A DNA stretch of 64,000 nucleotides from Hymenobacter pini (GCF_020421205.1 NZ_JAIZZH010000006.1:214085-278084), one strand, 5' to 3'; shown: positions 25,007 through 34,273, numbered from the stretch's first letter. A program made the numbers and translations. The notes: generated from the letters alone by a model not told the origin.

Positions 25007-26851
25007 ATGAAATGTGCACTACTGGCGCTGGGCCTGAGCTTGGCCGCCACCACTGCTTGGGCGCAGCAGCCCGCCGGTTACCACATCACCCTCAACCTGC
25101 AGCAAGCCGCCAACGACCGGCTGAAAGTGGTGGTGAACACGCCCCCGGTGCAGGAAAACCAGGTGACCTACGTGATGCCCTCCGTTATTCCGGGCTCCTA
25201 TTCCAAGAAGGATTACGGCCGCTTCGTGTCGGGCTTCAAGGCGTTCGACAAAAACGGCAAGACGCTGAAAGTCAAAAACAGCGGCCCCAACCTGTTCGTC
25301 ATCGACGGCGCCAAGCAGCTGGCCCGGCTGGAGTACTCGGTGGATGATACCTGGGACGTGAAGCAGGACGATTCGTTCATCTTCCAGCCCGGCGGCACCA
25401 ACTTCGACGCCGGCCGTAGCTTCCTGCTCAACCACTACGGCCTGTACGGCTACCTGGAGGGCTACAAAATGGTGCCCTACGAAGTGCAGGTAACTAAACC
25501 CGCCGAGCTATTCGGGGCCACCGCCCTCGACGTGCGCCGCGCCTCCGCTACCGAGGATGTATTTACGGCTCCCAGCTACGTTACGCTCTCCGATGGACCC
25601 ATCCTGTACGCCCGGCCCGATACGGCCAGCTTCAGCACCGGTGGGGCCCGCGTGTCGGTGGCGGTGCTATCGGAGAGCGGGCTGGTGAAGGCTGCCGACG
25701 TGAGCCAGATGCTGCGGCCCATGTCGGAGGCGCTGGCCAAGTTCTTTGGGCAGATGCCGGTGCCGCGCTACCAGTTCCTGTTTTACTTCCCGGCCAGCGG
25801 CTCGCCGCTCAGCAGCAAAGACGGCCGCTACGGCGCCATGGAGCACAGCTACTCCTCCGTGTACTTTCTGCCCGAAATCAGCAGCCCCGAGCGGCTGAAA
25901 AGCATGGTAGTGGAGGTAAGCTCCCACGAGTTCCTCCACATGCTGGCCCCGCTCAACATCCATTCCCGCGAAATTGGCGAGTTCGACTTCCGCAGCCCGC
26001 AGATGTCGCAGCACCTGTGGCTGTACGAGGGCGTGACGGAGTACGTGGCCCAGCTGGTGCAGCTGCAGGGCGGGCTGATTTCGGAAGACGAGTTCCGGCA
26101 GACGATGCGCGGCAAAATCCGGGACGCGCAGAAGTACCCGGAGGGCGTGTCCTTCACTGAAATGAGCCGCCGCATTCTGGAAAAGCCCTACGACGACATG
26201 TATGAAAACGTGTACAAGAAGGGCGCCCTCATCGGCCTGCTGCTCGATATTCGCATTCAGGAGCTGAGCCAGGGCCGCCAAACCCTGCGCGACGTGCTGC
26301 TGGCCCTGCGCCAGAAGTACGGCCCCACCCGTTCGTTTGAGGATAAAGACCTGATTCCGGAAGTGGTAGCCCTTACCAACCCGCAATTGCAAGAGTTTTT
26401 CGACCGGTACGTCATTGGCAAGGAGCCCCTGCCGCTGGCCGAGTATCTGGGTAAAATTGGGTGGGACTACGTGCCGAAGGCTACCGTCAAAATCCGGGCC
26501 TTCGGGCAGCTGGGTTTCAAATACGATGAAGCCAAAAAGGAATTCCAAACTACCGAGGTACAGCCCGAAACCAACGCCTTCGGCCTGCGCAACAACGACG
26601 CCATCCTGGCCGTGAACGGGCAACCCCTCACCATGGACAACGCCGAGCAGCTGCTCCGCCCACTGGTAGGCTCCGAAAATATTTCCGACGCGCCAGTGAC
26701 GCTCACCGTACGCCGGGGTTCTACTACCGGCACCGTGAAAGGCACGCCCCAGGAATACCAGGCCGAGGAGACCAACCGTTTGGTGAATAGCGCTACCGCT
26801 ACGCCTGCCCAACTGGCCCTGCGCCGCCAGGTATTCACGCCTAAAGGGTAA
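25007..26851 (+). CDS. M61 family (glycyl) metallopeptidase with PDZ domain
   Basis: Secreted zinc aminopeptidase of the M61 family. From ATG 25007 there is a signal peptide ending TAWAQ. The zinc motif HEFLH is at 307-311, and the third ligand is probably Glu341 in LYEGVTEY. An N-terminal beta domain precedes it and a PDZ-like region (about 515-590, with FGLRNNDAILAVNGQPL) follows. Length (614) is usual. Known M61 members prefer N-terminal Gly or Ala. The longer start at 24938 is rejected because it displaces the signal peptide. lptB follows within 22 bases. Confidence 0.92.
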   Translation: MKCALLALGLSLAATTAWAQQPAGYHITLNLQQAANDRLKVVVNTPPVQENQVTYVMPSVIPGSYSKKDYGRFVSGFKAFDKNGKTLKVKNSGPNLFVIDGAKQLARLEYSVDDTWDVKQDDSFIFQPGGTNFDAGRSFLLNHYGLYGYLEGYKMVPYEVQVTKPAELFGATALDVRRASATEDVFTAPSYVTLSDGPILYARPDTASFSTGGARVSVAVLSESGLVKAADVSQMLRPMSEALAKFFGQMPVPRYQFLFYFPASGSPLSSKDGRYGAMEHSYSSVYFLPEISSPERLKSMVVEVSSHEFLHMLAPLNIHSREIGEFDFRSPQMSQHLWLYEGVTEYVAQLVQLQGGLISEDEFRQTMRGKIRDAQKYPEGVSFTEMSRRILEKPYDDMYENVYKKGALIGLLLDIRIQELSQGRQTLRDVLLALRQKYGPTRSFEDKDLIPEVVALTNPQLQEFFDRYVIGKEPLPLAEYLGKIGWDYVPKATVKIRAFGQLGFKYDEAKKEFQTTEVQPETNAFGLRNNDAILAVNGQPLTMDNAEQLLRPLVGSENISDAPVTLTVRRGSTTGTVKGTPQEYQAEETNRLVNSATATPAQLALRRQVFTPKG

Positions 26852-26856
26852 GCCGC

Positions 26857-26865
26857 TACCTTTGC
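26857..26865 (+). promoter_or_regulatory. Promoter -7 box abutting lptB
   Basis: TACCTTTGC matches TAnnTTTG and ends 7 bases before the lptB ATG, so the transcript would have almost no leader. Confidence 0.6.
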
Positions 26866-26872
26866 CTCTACG

Positions 26873-27604
26873 ATGATACTACGCGCCGAACACCTGGTTA
26901 AAACGTACAAGTCGCGCACGGTGGTGAACGACATGAGCCTGCACGTGGAGCAGGGCGAAATTGTGGGCTTGCTGGGCCCCAACGGAGCCGGCAAAACCAC
27001 CTCGTTCTACATAACGGTGGGCATGGTGAAGCCCGACGGGGGCCGGGTATTCCTCGACGAGCAGGAAATCACCAAAATGCCCATCTACCAGCGGGCCCGC
27101 CTCGGCATTGGCTACCTGGCCCAGGAGGCTTCGGTGTTCCGGGATTTGTCGGTGGAGGAGAACATTCTGTCGGTGCTGGAAATGACCAAGCTGTCCAAGA
27201 AGGCCCAGCACGACAAGGTGGAGGAGCTGCTGCACGAGTTCAGTCTCACCCACGTGCGCAAAAACCTGGGCCGGGTGCTCAGCGGCGGCGAGCGGCGGCG
27301 CACCGAAATTGCCCGCGCCCTAGCCGTGGACCCCAAGTTCGTGCTCCTCGATGAGCCCTTCGCCGGCGTGGACCCCATTGCCACCGAGGAAATCCAAGGC
27401 ATCGTGGCCAAGCTCAAGCACAAGAACATCGGCATTCTCATCACCGACCACGACGTAAACTCCACCCTGGCCATTGTAGACCGGGCCTACCTACTGTTCG
27501 AAGGCAAGCTGCTGAAAGCCGGTACCGCCGAGGAGCTGGCCGAAGACGAAATGGTGCGTCGCGTGTACCTGGGCAAGAACTTCGAGCTGAAGCGGAAGCT
27601 GTAA
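26873..27604 (+). CDS. lptB: LPS export ABC transporter ATP-binding protein LptB
   Basis: Cytoplasmic ATPase that powers LPS extraction from the inner membrane through LptFG. Walker A GPNGAGKT at 35-42, Q-loop in YLAQEASVFR, signature LSGGE at 136-140, Walker B and catalytic Glu in LLDEP (158-162), and H-loop in TDHDV (His193). The segment LAQEASVFRDLSVEENI is typical of LptB. Length is 243. A promoter box lies directly in front of the ATG. Confidence 0.95.
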   Translation: MILRAEHLVKTYKSRTVVNDMSLHVEQGEIVGLLGPNGAGKTTSFYITVGMVKPDGGRVFLDEQEITKMPIYQRARLGIGYLAQEASVFRDLSVEENILSVLEMTKLSKKAQHDKVEELLHEFSLTHVRKNLGRVLSGGERRRTEIARALAVDPKFVLLDEPFAGVDPIATEEIQGIVAKLKHKNIGILITDHDVNSTLAIVDRAYLLFEGKLLKAGTAEELAEDEMVRRVYLGKNFELKRKL

Positions 27605-27756
27605 CTTCTAAGCAGGCGAACAAAACTGACAAGTTAATCTTGCGGGCTGGCTTGGGTGGTCGCCCATTAGGTATTTCAGTAACTTTCCCGGGCGGCATAC
27701 GGTACAGATAGTCCGTTTGCCGCCCGTTTCTATTTTCCCCACCCACTCGTTTTTGC

Positions 27757-29283
27757 GTGATTAGTACCGTACTCACCTGGGCCGTGCAGCGCCGACTGGC
27801 CAGCATCGAGCACATCCGGCAGTATCCGCTGGAAGCGCAGGCGCAGGTACTCACGGAGTTGCTGCACGCCGCCCGCCACACCGAGTGGGGCCGCCGCTAC
27901 GGCTTTGCCGATGCTTCCTCGGCCCGGGAGTTTGCCCAGCGGGTGCCCATCAGCAGCTACGAGGAACTGTATCCGCACATCGAGCGGGTACTGCAGGGCG
28001 AGGCCGATGTGCTGTGGCCCGGCCGGGTGGAGTGGTTTGCCAAGAGCAGCGGTACCACCAACGCCCGCAGCAAGTTTATCCCCGTTACCCGGGAGTCGCT
28101 GCATAACTGCCATTACCGCGCCGGCCGCGACATGACCGCCTTGGCCACCCTGTACTACCCTGAAATTGACGTGCTGGGCGGCAAAACCCTGTCGCTGGGC
28201 GGTACGCACGGGCCCAACCCGTTCCGTCCCACCGAAGCCGGTTCGCGCGTCGGCGACGTATCAGCGGTAATTATGCAAAACCTGCCCGCCTGGGCCGAAT
28301 ACGTGCGTACCCCACCGCTGGAACTGGCCTTGCTGGATGAGTGGGAAGAAAAGATTGAGCGCATTGCCCGCCACGTGCTCACGCAGGATGTGCGGGTGCT
28401 GGCCGGTGTGCCCACCTGGATGATCGTGCTGCTCCGCCGGGTAGTGGCGCTGGCCCAGGCCGAATCCATCCTGGACGTATGGCCCAACCTAGGGCTGTTT
28501 CTGCACGGAGCCGTGGCCTTCGGGCCGTACCGGGAGCTGTTCCGGCAGCTGATACCCAGCCCGCAGATGCACTACCTGGAGGTGTACAACGCTTCCGAAG
28601 GCTACCTGGCTCTGCAGGATGAGCCCGACTCCGAGGACCTGCTGCTGCTGCTCAACCACGGCATCTACTACGAGTTTCTGCCCGCCGACCAGTGGGACTT
28701 GCCCGAGCCGCAGGCCATCGGACTGGAGCAGGTGGAGCTGGGCCGCACCTACGCCCTCATCATCAGCACCAACGCTGGACTCTGGCGCTACAAAATCGGG
28801 GATACGGTACGCTTTACCAGCCTGGCACCCTATCGTATCCGCATTTCGGGCCGCACGAAGCACTTCCTGAATGCGTTTGGCGAAGAGGTGGTAGTAGAAA
28901 ACGCCGATGCGGCCATTGCGGCGGCCTGCCAGGCCACCGGCACCACCGTGCTGGATTACACGGCAGCCCCCATTTACTTTACCGCTCATGATGGTGCTTC
29001 CCGCGGCGGCCACCAATGGCTTATCGAGTTTACCCAGCCCTCGGTGGATGTGCCCCACTTTACGCAGGTACTGGATGATACCCTGCGCCAGCTCAACTCT
29101 GATTACGATGCCAAACGGCACCGTGACCTTGCTTTGCAACCACCCGCAGTAACGGCCGTACCCGCGGGCACCTTTGAACAGTGGCTGGCCCGGCGCGGCA
29201 AGCTAGGCGGGCAGCACAAAGTACCTCGGCTCAGTAATTCCCGAGAGATTATCGACGCAATCCTTGAACAACTAAATAATTAG
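27757..29283 (+). CDS. GH3 family protein (adenylating acyl/amide synthetase fold)
   Basis: 508 residues from a GTG start. The family, named after the plant auxin-responsive GH3 proteins, adenylates carboxylic acids and joins them to amino acids or thiols. The ATP-binding motif SSGTTNARSKFIPVT is at 97-111. YNASEGYLALQDEP and the motif RISGRTKHFLNAFGEE are also present. Bacteroidota carry such genes with unknown substrates. It has no pathway neighbours here. Confidence 0.88.
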   Translation: MISTVLTWAVQRRLASIEHIRQYPLEAQAQVLTELLHAARHTEWGRRYGFADASSAREFAQRVPISSYEELYPHIERVLQGEADVLWPGRVEWFAKSSGTTNARSKFIPVTRESLHNCHYRAGRDMTALATLYYPEIDVLGGKTLSLGGTHGPNPFRPTEAGSRVGDVSAVIMQNLPAWAEYVRTPPLELALLDEWEEKIERIARHVLTQDVRVLAGVPTWMIVLLRRVVALAQAESILDVWPNLGLFLHGAVAFGPYRELFRQLIPSPQMHYLEVYNASEGYLALQDEPDSEDLLLLLNHGIYYEFLPADQWDLPEPQAIGLEQVELGRTYALIISTNAGLWRYKIGDTVRFTSLAPYRIRISGRTKHFLNAFGEEVVVENADAAIAAACQATGTTVLDYTAAPIYFTAHDGASRGGHQWLIEFTQPSVDVPHFTQVLDDTLRQLNSDYDAKRHRDLALQPPAVTAVPAGTFEQWLARRGKLGGQHKVPRLSNSREIIDAILEQLNN

Positions 29284-29318
29284 TTGTAACTATCCGAAAA
29301 TCATTAATCGGTTTTCGG

Positions 29319-29840
29319 GTGCGCTACGCTCTATTTATATCTAGTGTTTGGCTGGCCCTGTTGCTTGCGGGCTGTGCTAGTGTGCAACGTGGCCCCATCG
29401 GCTTCTGGTCGCGCAACCGGTATCATACAGCAGATGGTCGCCGCCACGGGCCTTGGCGCGAGTATTTCGACACTCAACGGCATCACATAGCCAACGCCGG
29501 GCGCTACCGGCACGGAATGCCTGTGGGGCACTGGCGGTATTTTGCCCCCTCAGGCGGCTTGGAGCGGGAAGAGCTGTTTAGCCGCCGCCCGCCGGGGTTG
29601 CTCACTATTCGGTACTATCACCTTAATGGCCAACTGGCGAAGGTCGGTCAGGCCCGCTACCAGTTCACCGATGCTGCCGTCAAGTTTTTCTGGGTTGGCG
29701 AGTGGAAGTGCTACGCAGAAACCGGGCAGCCACAACCCTCGGAGTTTTACAGCAACGGCGTCAAGCTAGACGCGCCGCTACGTACTCCTGACGGCCGCAC
29801 CATCTCAGGCCCCAACACCATTCCCGTCTCGCCACAATAG
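29319..29840 (+). CDS. Lipoprotein with MORN/YwqK-like repeats
   Basis: 173 residues from GTG 29319, with a lipobox LLAGC at about 15-19. The mature part has repeated aromatic and Gly-rich pieces (RHGPWREYFD, GMPVGHWRYF, YYHLNGQLAKVG) as in MORN or YwqK-type repeat proteins. It is probably tethered at the outer membrane or periplasmic face. It follows the GH3 gene by 35 bases and may share its transcript. The function is unknown. Confidence 0.7.
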   Translation: MRYALFISSVWLALLLAGCASVQRGPIGFWSRNRYHTADGRRHGPWREYFDTQRHHIANAGRYRHGMPVGHWRYFAPSGGLEREELFSRRPPGLLTIRYYHLNGQLAKVGQARYQFTDAAVKFFWVGEWKCYAETGQPQPSEFYSNGVKLDAPLRTPDGRTISGPNTIPVSPQ

Positions 29841-30038
29841 TTGCACGGGAGAAGTATCGCTTCACCATGATACACACAGGCTGGGAACAGGATAACGCAT
29901 TGGCTAGTAGCTCAGCAGCACGGGCTTACTTTGGCCGAGTCATACTTTGCATTAGTCGACAAATTGAAACGTGAACTGGATTTTGTTGGGAAACACAACT
30001 ATATTTCCAATCCCATTCTGCCCACCTAAATCCCACGC

Positions 30039-30209
30039 ATGGAAGTTTCTACTCCTTTATCTTCTGCGCCACGTCGGCGACGGCGGCGGCTCAAAACCAA
30101 CGAAGCATCGGACACCCGTGGGCGCACCCTCACAATGGGGATTCTGAGCCTGTTACTGCTCGCATTGCTGGTTAGCCTGGGCGTAATTGCCGTCAACCTG
30201 GGCGGATAG
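30039..30209 (+). CDS. 56-residue single-pass membrane protein
   Basis: ATG 30039 to TAG 30207-30209. The sequence opens MEVSTPLSSAP, then six arginines in a row plus Lys (positive-inside signal), and ends with one hydrophobic helix (about 33-54). It sits alone in a ~460-base gap and is followed by a good terminator. Codon use looks like the neighbouring genes. The clear charge and helix pattern supports it, but no family is recognised. Confidence 0.55.
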   Translation: MEVSTPLSSAPRRRRRRLKTNEASDTRGRTLTMGILSLLLLALLVSLGVIAVNLGG

Positions 30210-30238
30210 CCTGTTCGTTGACTTATTCTTTTGTTAAC

Positions 30239-30282
30239 CAAAAAAGCCCGGCCCCAGCCTACACTGGAACCTGGCTTTTTTC
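30239..30282. terminator. Bidirectional terminator
   Basis: AAAAAAGCC and GGCTTTTTT arms around a GC-rich centre, between the small membrane protein gene and the convergent AIM24-family gene. Confidence 0.75.
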
Positions 30283-30306
30283 GGTTAGCAAAGGGCTGTG
30301 GATGAG

Positions 30307-31089
30307 CTATTCGTCTAGAATTCCCCCAACGAGGTTGCCCAGAACGCTGCCACTCTCCTTTTGCGCATTGCCGCCGGAGGGTGCCAGCGCCTGAATCAGC
30401 TTCTTCACGGGCATCGACTGCAGCCATACCCGGCCTGTACCGCGCAGGGTAGCCAGCAGTAGCCCCTCACCCCCAAAAATCATGGATTTAAGACCCCCGG
30501 CCCGAGCAATGCTAAAGTCTATGCCCGGTTCGAAGGCTACCACGCAACCGGTGTCTACGCGCAGCAACTCGTTATTGAGGCGCTTCTCAATGATGGTGCC
30601 GCCAGCGTGAATAAAGGCTTTGCCGTCGCCGGTAATTTTCTGCAGAATGAAGCCTTCACCCCCGAAGAAGCCAGCTCCCAGTTTCTGGTTGAAATGCAGG
30701 CTGATTTTGGTGCCCCGGGCTGCGGCCAGGAAGCCATCTTTCTGCACAATCAGGCCTTGGGGCAAGTCGCGCAGGTCTACGGGGATGATGGTGCCTGGGT
30801 AGGGGGCCGAAAACGCCACGTGGGCCTTGCCGTAACCGCCGCGGTGGGTGAAGTGCGTCATGAACAGCGACTCACCCGTAATCAAGCGCGTACCGGCCGA
30901 AAATAGCTTACCCATAAAGCTTTGGTTAGGCTCCGAGCCGTCGCCCATCTTGGTTTCAAAGGCAATATCCTCGCTCATATACACCATGGCGCCGGCTTCA
31001 GCCACCACGGTTTCGTTCGGGTCCAGCTCTACTTCGAGTACTTGGATATCGTTACCCAGAATCTTGTAATCAACGTCGTGGGATTGCAT
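30307..31089 (-). CDS. AIM24 / TIGR00266 family protein
   Basis: 260 residues from ATG at 31087-31089. It has the beta-rich AIM24 pattern: VEAGAMVYMS-like opening (VAEAGAMVYMSED), FMTHFTHRGGYGKAHVAFSAPYPG, GEGFILQKITGDGKAFIHAGG and GCVVAFEPGIDFS. The family is widespread and named after a yeast mitochondrial biogenesis protein; its bacterial role is unsettled. A longer ORF start at 31173 lacks family support and overlaps the upstream hairpin. Confidence 0.88.
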   Translation of the reverse strand: MQSHDVDYKILGNDIQVLEVELDPNETVVAEAGAMVYMSEDIAFETKMGDGSEPNQSFMGKLFSAGTRLITGESLFMTHFTHRGGYGKAHVAFSAPYPGTIIPVDLRDLPQGLIVQKDGFLAAARGTKISLHFNQKLGAGFFGGEGFILQKITGDGKAFIHAGGTIIEKRLNNELLRVDTGCVVAFEPGIDFSIARAGGLKSMIFGGEGLLLATLRGTGRVWLQSMPVKKLIQALAPSGGNAQKESGSVLGNLVGGILDE

Positions 31090-31172
31090 TGGCTTAGTAA
31101 GGGGAAGGAAGGCGTGAATAATGCCCCAAGTATAGCAAAACGCCGATTTATGTAGGCCCACACTAATCCGCA

Positions 31173-31225
31173 AAAGGCCCGGCCGCGCAACTTCTGTGCA
31201 AGAGAAGTTGCGCGGCCGGGCCTTT
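31173..31225 (-). terminator. 23-bp perfect hairpin downstream of the small charged protein gene
   Basis: Arms at 31173-31195 and 31203-31225 are perfect complements over 23 bases with a 7-base loop. Read on the minus strand it ends in a CTTTTG tract. Confidence 0.8.
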
Positions 31226-31245
31226 GTGGTGGGGCTGGATGCCGA

Positions 31246-31614
31246 TTACTCTGAATCCTCGGCCGTAAGGTCGGAGTCGTCTTCGGCGCGGGCTTTCGGG
31301 TCTTTTTTCTTGGCTTCCCGGCTGGTTCGGCGCATGAAATCCTCGTCTGATTCCTCAGGCTCTTGCACGCCGTCTTCCAGCGGGAAATCTTCTTCCTCGT
31401 CGTCTTTTTCCCCAAACTGCCCGTCCCGGTTCACCAGCTTTTTGTCGCGCACGTGGCGGTTCAGAAACTGGTTGATGTCCTCGATGGAATAGTTGGAGGT
31501 GATTTCGCCCAGCGGGTTCACCTTGATTTCGAAGCCTTCCAACTCCTTATGTACCCGGGCTTTTTTCTCGGGGTCAACTTTTTTCTTCTTGGGGCTAACA
31601 GGTTTCTTGGCCAT
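31246..31614 (-). CDS. Small charged hypothetical protein (Lys-rich head, acidic tail)
   Basis: 122 residues from ATG at 31612-31614 (MAKKPVSPKKKK...). A basic head is followed by a short folded-looking core (GFEIKVNPLGEITSNYSIEDINQFL, in two parts) and a Glu/Asp-rich disordered tail. The split in charge and conserved-looking core suggest a nucleic-acid or ribosome-associated role, but this is inference. It is followed by the 23-bp hairpin. No family is recognised. Confidence 0.7.
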   Translation of the reverse strand: MAKKPVSPKKKKVDPEKKARVHKELEGFEIKVNPLGEITSNYSIEDINQFLNRHVRDKKLVNRDGQFGEKDDEEEDFPLEDGVQEPEESDEDFMRRTSREAKKKDPKARAEDDSDLTAEDSE

Positions 31615-31727
31615 AACTATGCGGCTTAGGAGCGTCGTTGGATACCGGCCGGCAGTGTACGTCAGCGGTTGAAGCAATAGGTACGCAAGCTGCTGCGCGA
31701 AGGATATACGAAGCAGACCAAAACGCA

Positions 31728-31761
31728 AAGCGCCCGCCCAGCCGAAGCCAGACGGGCGCTT
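31728..31761 (-). terminator. Terminator-like hairpin after gltX
   Basis: AAGCGCCCG (31728-31736) pairs with CGGGCGCTT (31753-31761). A T-rich stretch follows when read on the minus strand. Confidence 0.6.
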
Positions 31762-31785
31762 GCAAACGCTCTTACAGAGCCGAGT

Positions 31786-33327
31786 TTAAGCCGGCAGGGC
31801 AGCCACAGCGGCGTTAATCCGCTCGGCAGTTTCCTGGGCTCCCAGAATGCTCATGATGTGCATCAGGTCGGGGCCGGCGGCGTTGCCGGTAACGGCTACG
31901 CGCAACGCCTGCATCACCTGCCCGATTTTCAGGCCCTGAGCTTCCAGCACCTGCGTGAGCAGGGCCTTGATGCCATCAGCCGACGTATCGGCCGCGCCGG
32001 GCAGTTGGGCGGCAAAATCAGCCAAAGCGGCCGATACCTGTGCGTTCCACTTCTTGCTGATTACCTGCTCGTCGTAGCTGGTGGGGCGCTGGAAGAACAA
32101 CTGGGCCTCCTTCGCCAGGTCGGCGGGGAAGGTGGCGCGCTCCTTTACCAACGCGGCAATGGGCTCGGCTTGGCCGGCGGGCACCGTAATGCCCTGCTTG
32201 CTCAGCTCCTCGGTGAGGTACTGGGCCAATTCGGCGTCGGGCTTGGCGCGCAGATACTGCTCGTTGTACCAGCGCACCTTGTTCTGGTCGAAGCGGGCCG
32301 GCGACTTGCTCACGCGCTCAATCGAGAAAGCCTCAATCAGCTCGTCCATCGTGAACAGCTCCTGCTGGGTGCCGGGGTTCCAGCCCAAGAAGGCCAGGAA
32401 ATTGATGAAGGCCTCGGGCAGGTAGCCCGATTCGCGGTAGCCGCTGCTCACAGTAGGCTCGCCGGTTTCGGCGTCTTTGCCGTGGAACTCCAGCGGGAAT
32501 ACCGGGAAGCCCAGCCGGTCACCGTCGCGCTTGCTCAGCTTGCCGGTGCCATCGGGCTTGAGCAGCAGGGGCAAGTGAGCAAACTGGGGCATGGTGCTTT
32601 CCCAGCCCAGGTAGCGGTACAGCAGCACGTGCAGCGGAGCCGAGGGCAGCCACTCTTCACCCCGAATTACGTGGGTAATTTCCATCAGGTGGTCATCCAC
32701 GATGTTGGCCAAGTGGTAGGTCGGCATACCGTCCGACTTCATCAGCACCTTATCGTCAATGGACGACGAGTGCACCACTACCCACCCGCGGATAAGGTCG
32801 TTGAAGCGGATTTCTTCCTTGCGGGGCACCTTCAGGCGAATCACGTAGGGCGCACCCGAATCCAGCAGTTGCTGCACCTCCTCGGCCGGCAGGGTCAGGG
32901 AGTTGCGCATCTGGGTGCGCGTGATGCTGTTGTACTGGGGGTTAGGTACTTTGGCGGCCGTGAGGCGGGCACGCATAGCGTCTAGCTCCTCGGGCGTATC
33001 AAAAGCATAGTAAGCGTAACCGTCCCGGATGAGCTGGTCGGCGTACTGGCGGTACATGGGTTTCCGCTCGCTCTGACGGTAGGGGGCGTGGGGGCCGCCC
33101 TGCTCAATTCCCTCGTCGATTTCAATGCCGCACCACCGCAGCGAGTCCATAATGTACTGCTCGGCGCCGGGCACAAAGCGGTTCTGGTCGGTATCCTCGA
33201 TGCGCAGCAGCATTTTGCCACCCAGTTTGCGGGCCAGCAGATAGTTATACAGCGCAGTGCGCACGCCGCCAATGTGTAGCGGCCCGGTGGGGCTGGGCGC
33301 AAAGCGCACCCGTACTTCTCTTTCCAT
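31786..33327 (-). CDS. gltX: Glutamate--tRNA ligase
   Basis: Class I aminoacyl-tRNA synthetase charging tRNA-Glu. The protein opens RVRFAPSPTGPLHIGG, with the HIGH-type motif HIGG at 18-21. The KMSKS-type motif is KLSKR at 263-267. The C-terminal anticodon-binding part ends with the MHIMSILGAQETAERI helix. Length (513) is normal. Whether it also charges tRNA-Gln cannot be told from the sequence alone. It stands alone between hairpins. Confidence 0.96.
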   Translation of the reverse strand: MEREVRVRFAPSPTGPLHIGGVRTALYNYLLARKLGGKMLLRIEDTDQNRFVPGAEQYIMDSLRWCGIEIDEGIEQGGPHAPYRQSERKPMYRQYADQLIRDGYAYYAFDTPEELDAMRARLTAAKVPNPQYNSITRTQMRNSLTLPAEEVQQLLDSGAPYVIRLKVPRKEEIRFNDLIRGWVVVHSSSIDDKVLMKSDGMPTYHLANIVDDHLMEITHVIRGEEWLPSAPLHVLLYRYLGWESTMPQFAHLPLLLKPDGTGKLSKRDGDRLGFPVFPLEFHGKDAETGEPTVSSGYRESGYLPEAFINFLAFLGWNPGTQQELFTMDELIEAFSIERVSKSPARFDQNKVRWYNEQYLRAKPDAELAQYLTEELSKQGITVPAGQAEPIAALVKERATFPADLAKEAQLFFQRPTSYDEQVISKKWNAQVSAALADFAAQLPGAADTSADGIKALLTQVLEAQGLKIGQVMQALRVAVTGNAAGPDLMHIMSILGAQETAERINAAVAALPA

Positions 33328-33429
33328 AAGTCAGTCAGTTCGCGGCGCTTTCGGGTGGGAAAACGCGCTGCAAAGGTACAAAACACCTAGCGGGTACCCA
33401 GCACCGCCGCAACATTGTGTAGCTACCCC

Positions 33430-33470
33430 ACAAAAACGCCACGAAGCAGGCAGCCTCGTGGCGTTTTTGT
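33430..33470 (-). terminator. Terminator after the 65-residue membrane protein gene
   Basis: ACAAAAACGCCACGA (33430-33444) pairs with its complement (33456-33470). On the minus strand the stem ends in GTTTTTGT. Confidence 0.8.
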
Positions 33471-33488
33471 AGGATGTAAGAAGCGTGA

Positions 33489-33686
33489 TCAGACAGCCTG
33501 CCGTCGGGCGCTTAGCCACAGCACCAGGCCTAGCAGCGTAATACCGCCTTTGATAACCCAGGCCATTGTAGAGCCCCAAGTGTTCATCCAATCCAGTAAC
33601 GGAAATCGAAAGTTGGCAGGCAGGAGAAAAGGAGCCACCATGGCCACCAGTCCGGCTAAAAACAAAAAAATACCTAGCTCTTTCAT
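33489..33686 (-). CDS. Small two-helix membrane protein
   Basis: 65 residues: one helix at about 4-22, a short loop, a second helix at about 42-58 and a basic C-terminus. It has its own strong terminator. The upstream region is AT-rich. The function is unknown and I do not recognise the family with confidence. Confidence 0.6.
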   Translation of the reverse strand: MKELGIFLFLAGLVAMVAPFLLPANFRFPLLDWMNTWGSTMAWVIKGGITLLGLVLWLSARRQAV

Positions 33687-33761
33687 AGCGTAAACATAAA
33701 GTGGTGAAAAGAATACATAATACCCGAAGGTAACGAATACTAATAGTATACTACTATGTAA

Positions 33762-34145
33762 TTAGCCCACGGCAATGCAGGAAATTTCAACCAGCACGTC
33801 CTTTGGCAGGCGACTCACTTCCACGGTTTCGCGGGCCGGGGCATAATCAGCCTCGAAGTAGCTGCCGTAGATTTCATTGATCAGCCCGAAGTTGCCGAGG
33901 TCCTTCACGAAGATGCTGCATTTTACCACGTGCCGCAGCGTGAGGTCGGCCGCGGACAGCACCGCCTGCAGGTTGCGCATCACCTGGTGCGTTTGCTGTG
34001 CTACATCTCCTTCGCCTACCAACTGGCCATTGGCGTCCAGGGAAATCTGACCGGAAACATATACCGTGTTGCCAGCCTGGATGGCCTGACTGTATGGACC
34101 AATGGGTGAAGGGGCCTGAGGCGAGAAAATAATCGTGTGTGCCAT
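33762..34145 (-). CDS. ridA: RidA family reactive-intermediate deaminase
   Basis: Deaminates reactive enamine/imine intermediates released by PLP enzymes. From ATG at 34143-34145 the protein is 127 residues. Conserved segments: FSPQAPSPIGPYSQAI, VYVSGQI, and the substrate-binding Arg in APARETVEVSRLP. ATG at 34184 adds a hydrophobic head without family support. It is downstream of glmS on the same strand, 129 bases away, past a hairpin. Confidence 0.9.
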   Translation of the reverse strand: MAHTIIFSPQAPSPIGPYSQAIQAGNTVYVSGQISLDANGQLVGEGDVAQQTHQVMRNLQAVLSAADLTLRHVVKCSIFVKDLGNFGLINEIYGSYFEADYAPARETVEVSRLPKDVLVEISCIAVG

Positions 34146-34213
34146 GAAAAGTAGTAGAAGAGTGTATCGGACAGGAAGCTCCAAAGTACGGTAAAAACGG
34201 TTGGGCTAAAAGC

Positions 34214-34250
34214 AGAACGGCCACCCCGGAATTTCCAGAGTGACCGTTCT
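34214..34250 (-). terminator. Terminator-like hairpin after glmS
   Basis: AGAACGG and CCGTTCT arms with an inner imperfect stem. The minus-strand side ends in GCTTTTAG. Confidence 0.5.
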
Positions 34251-34273
34251 TACTTGGCTCAAGCAAGGCAAAA

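Noticed and set aside
25667..26812. 381-codon minus-strand frame opposite the M61 peptidase
   Set aside because: Shadow; HEFLH and the third zinc ligand are on the plus strand.
31858..32985. 375-codon plus-strand frame opposite gltX
   Set aside because: Shadow of a clear glutamyl-tRNA synthetase.
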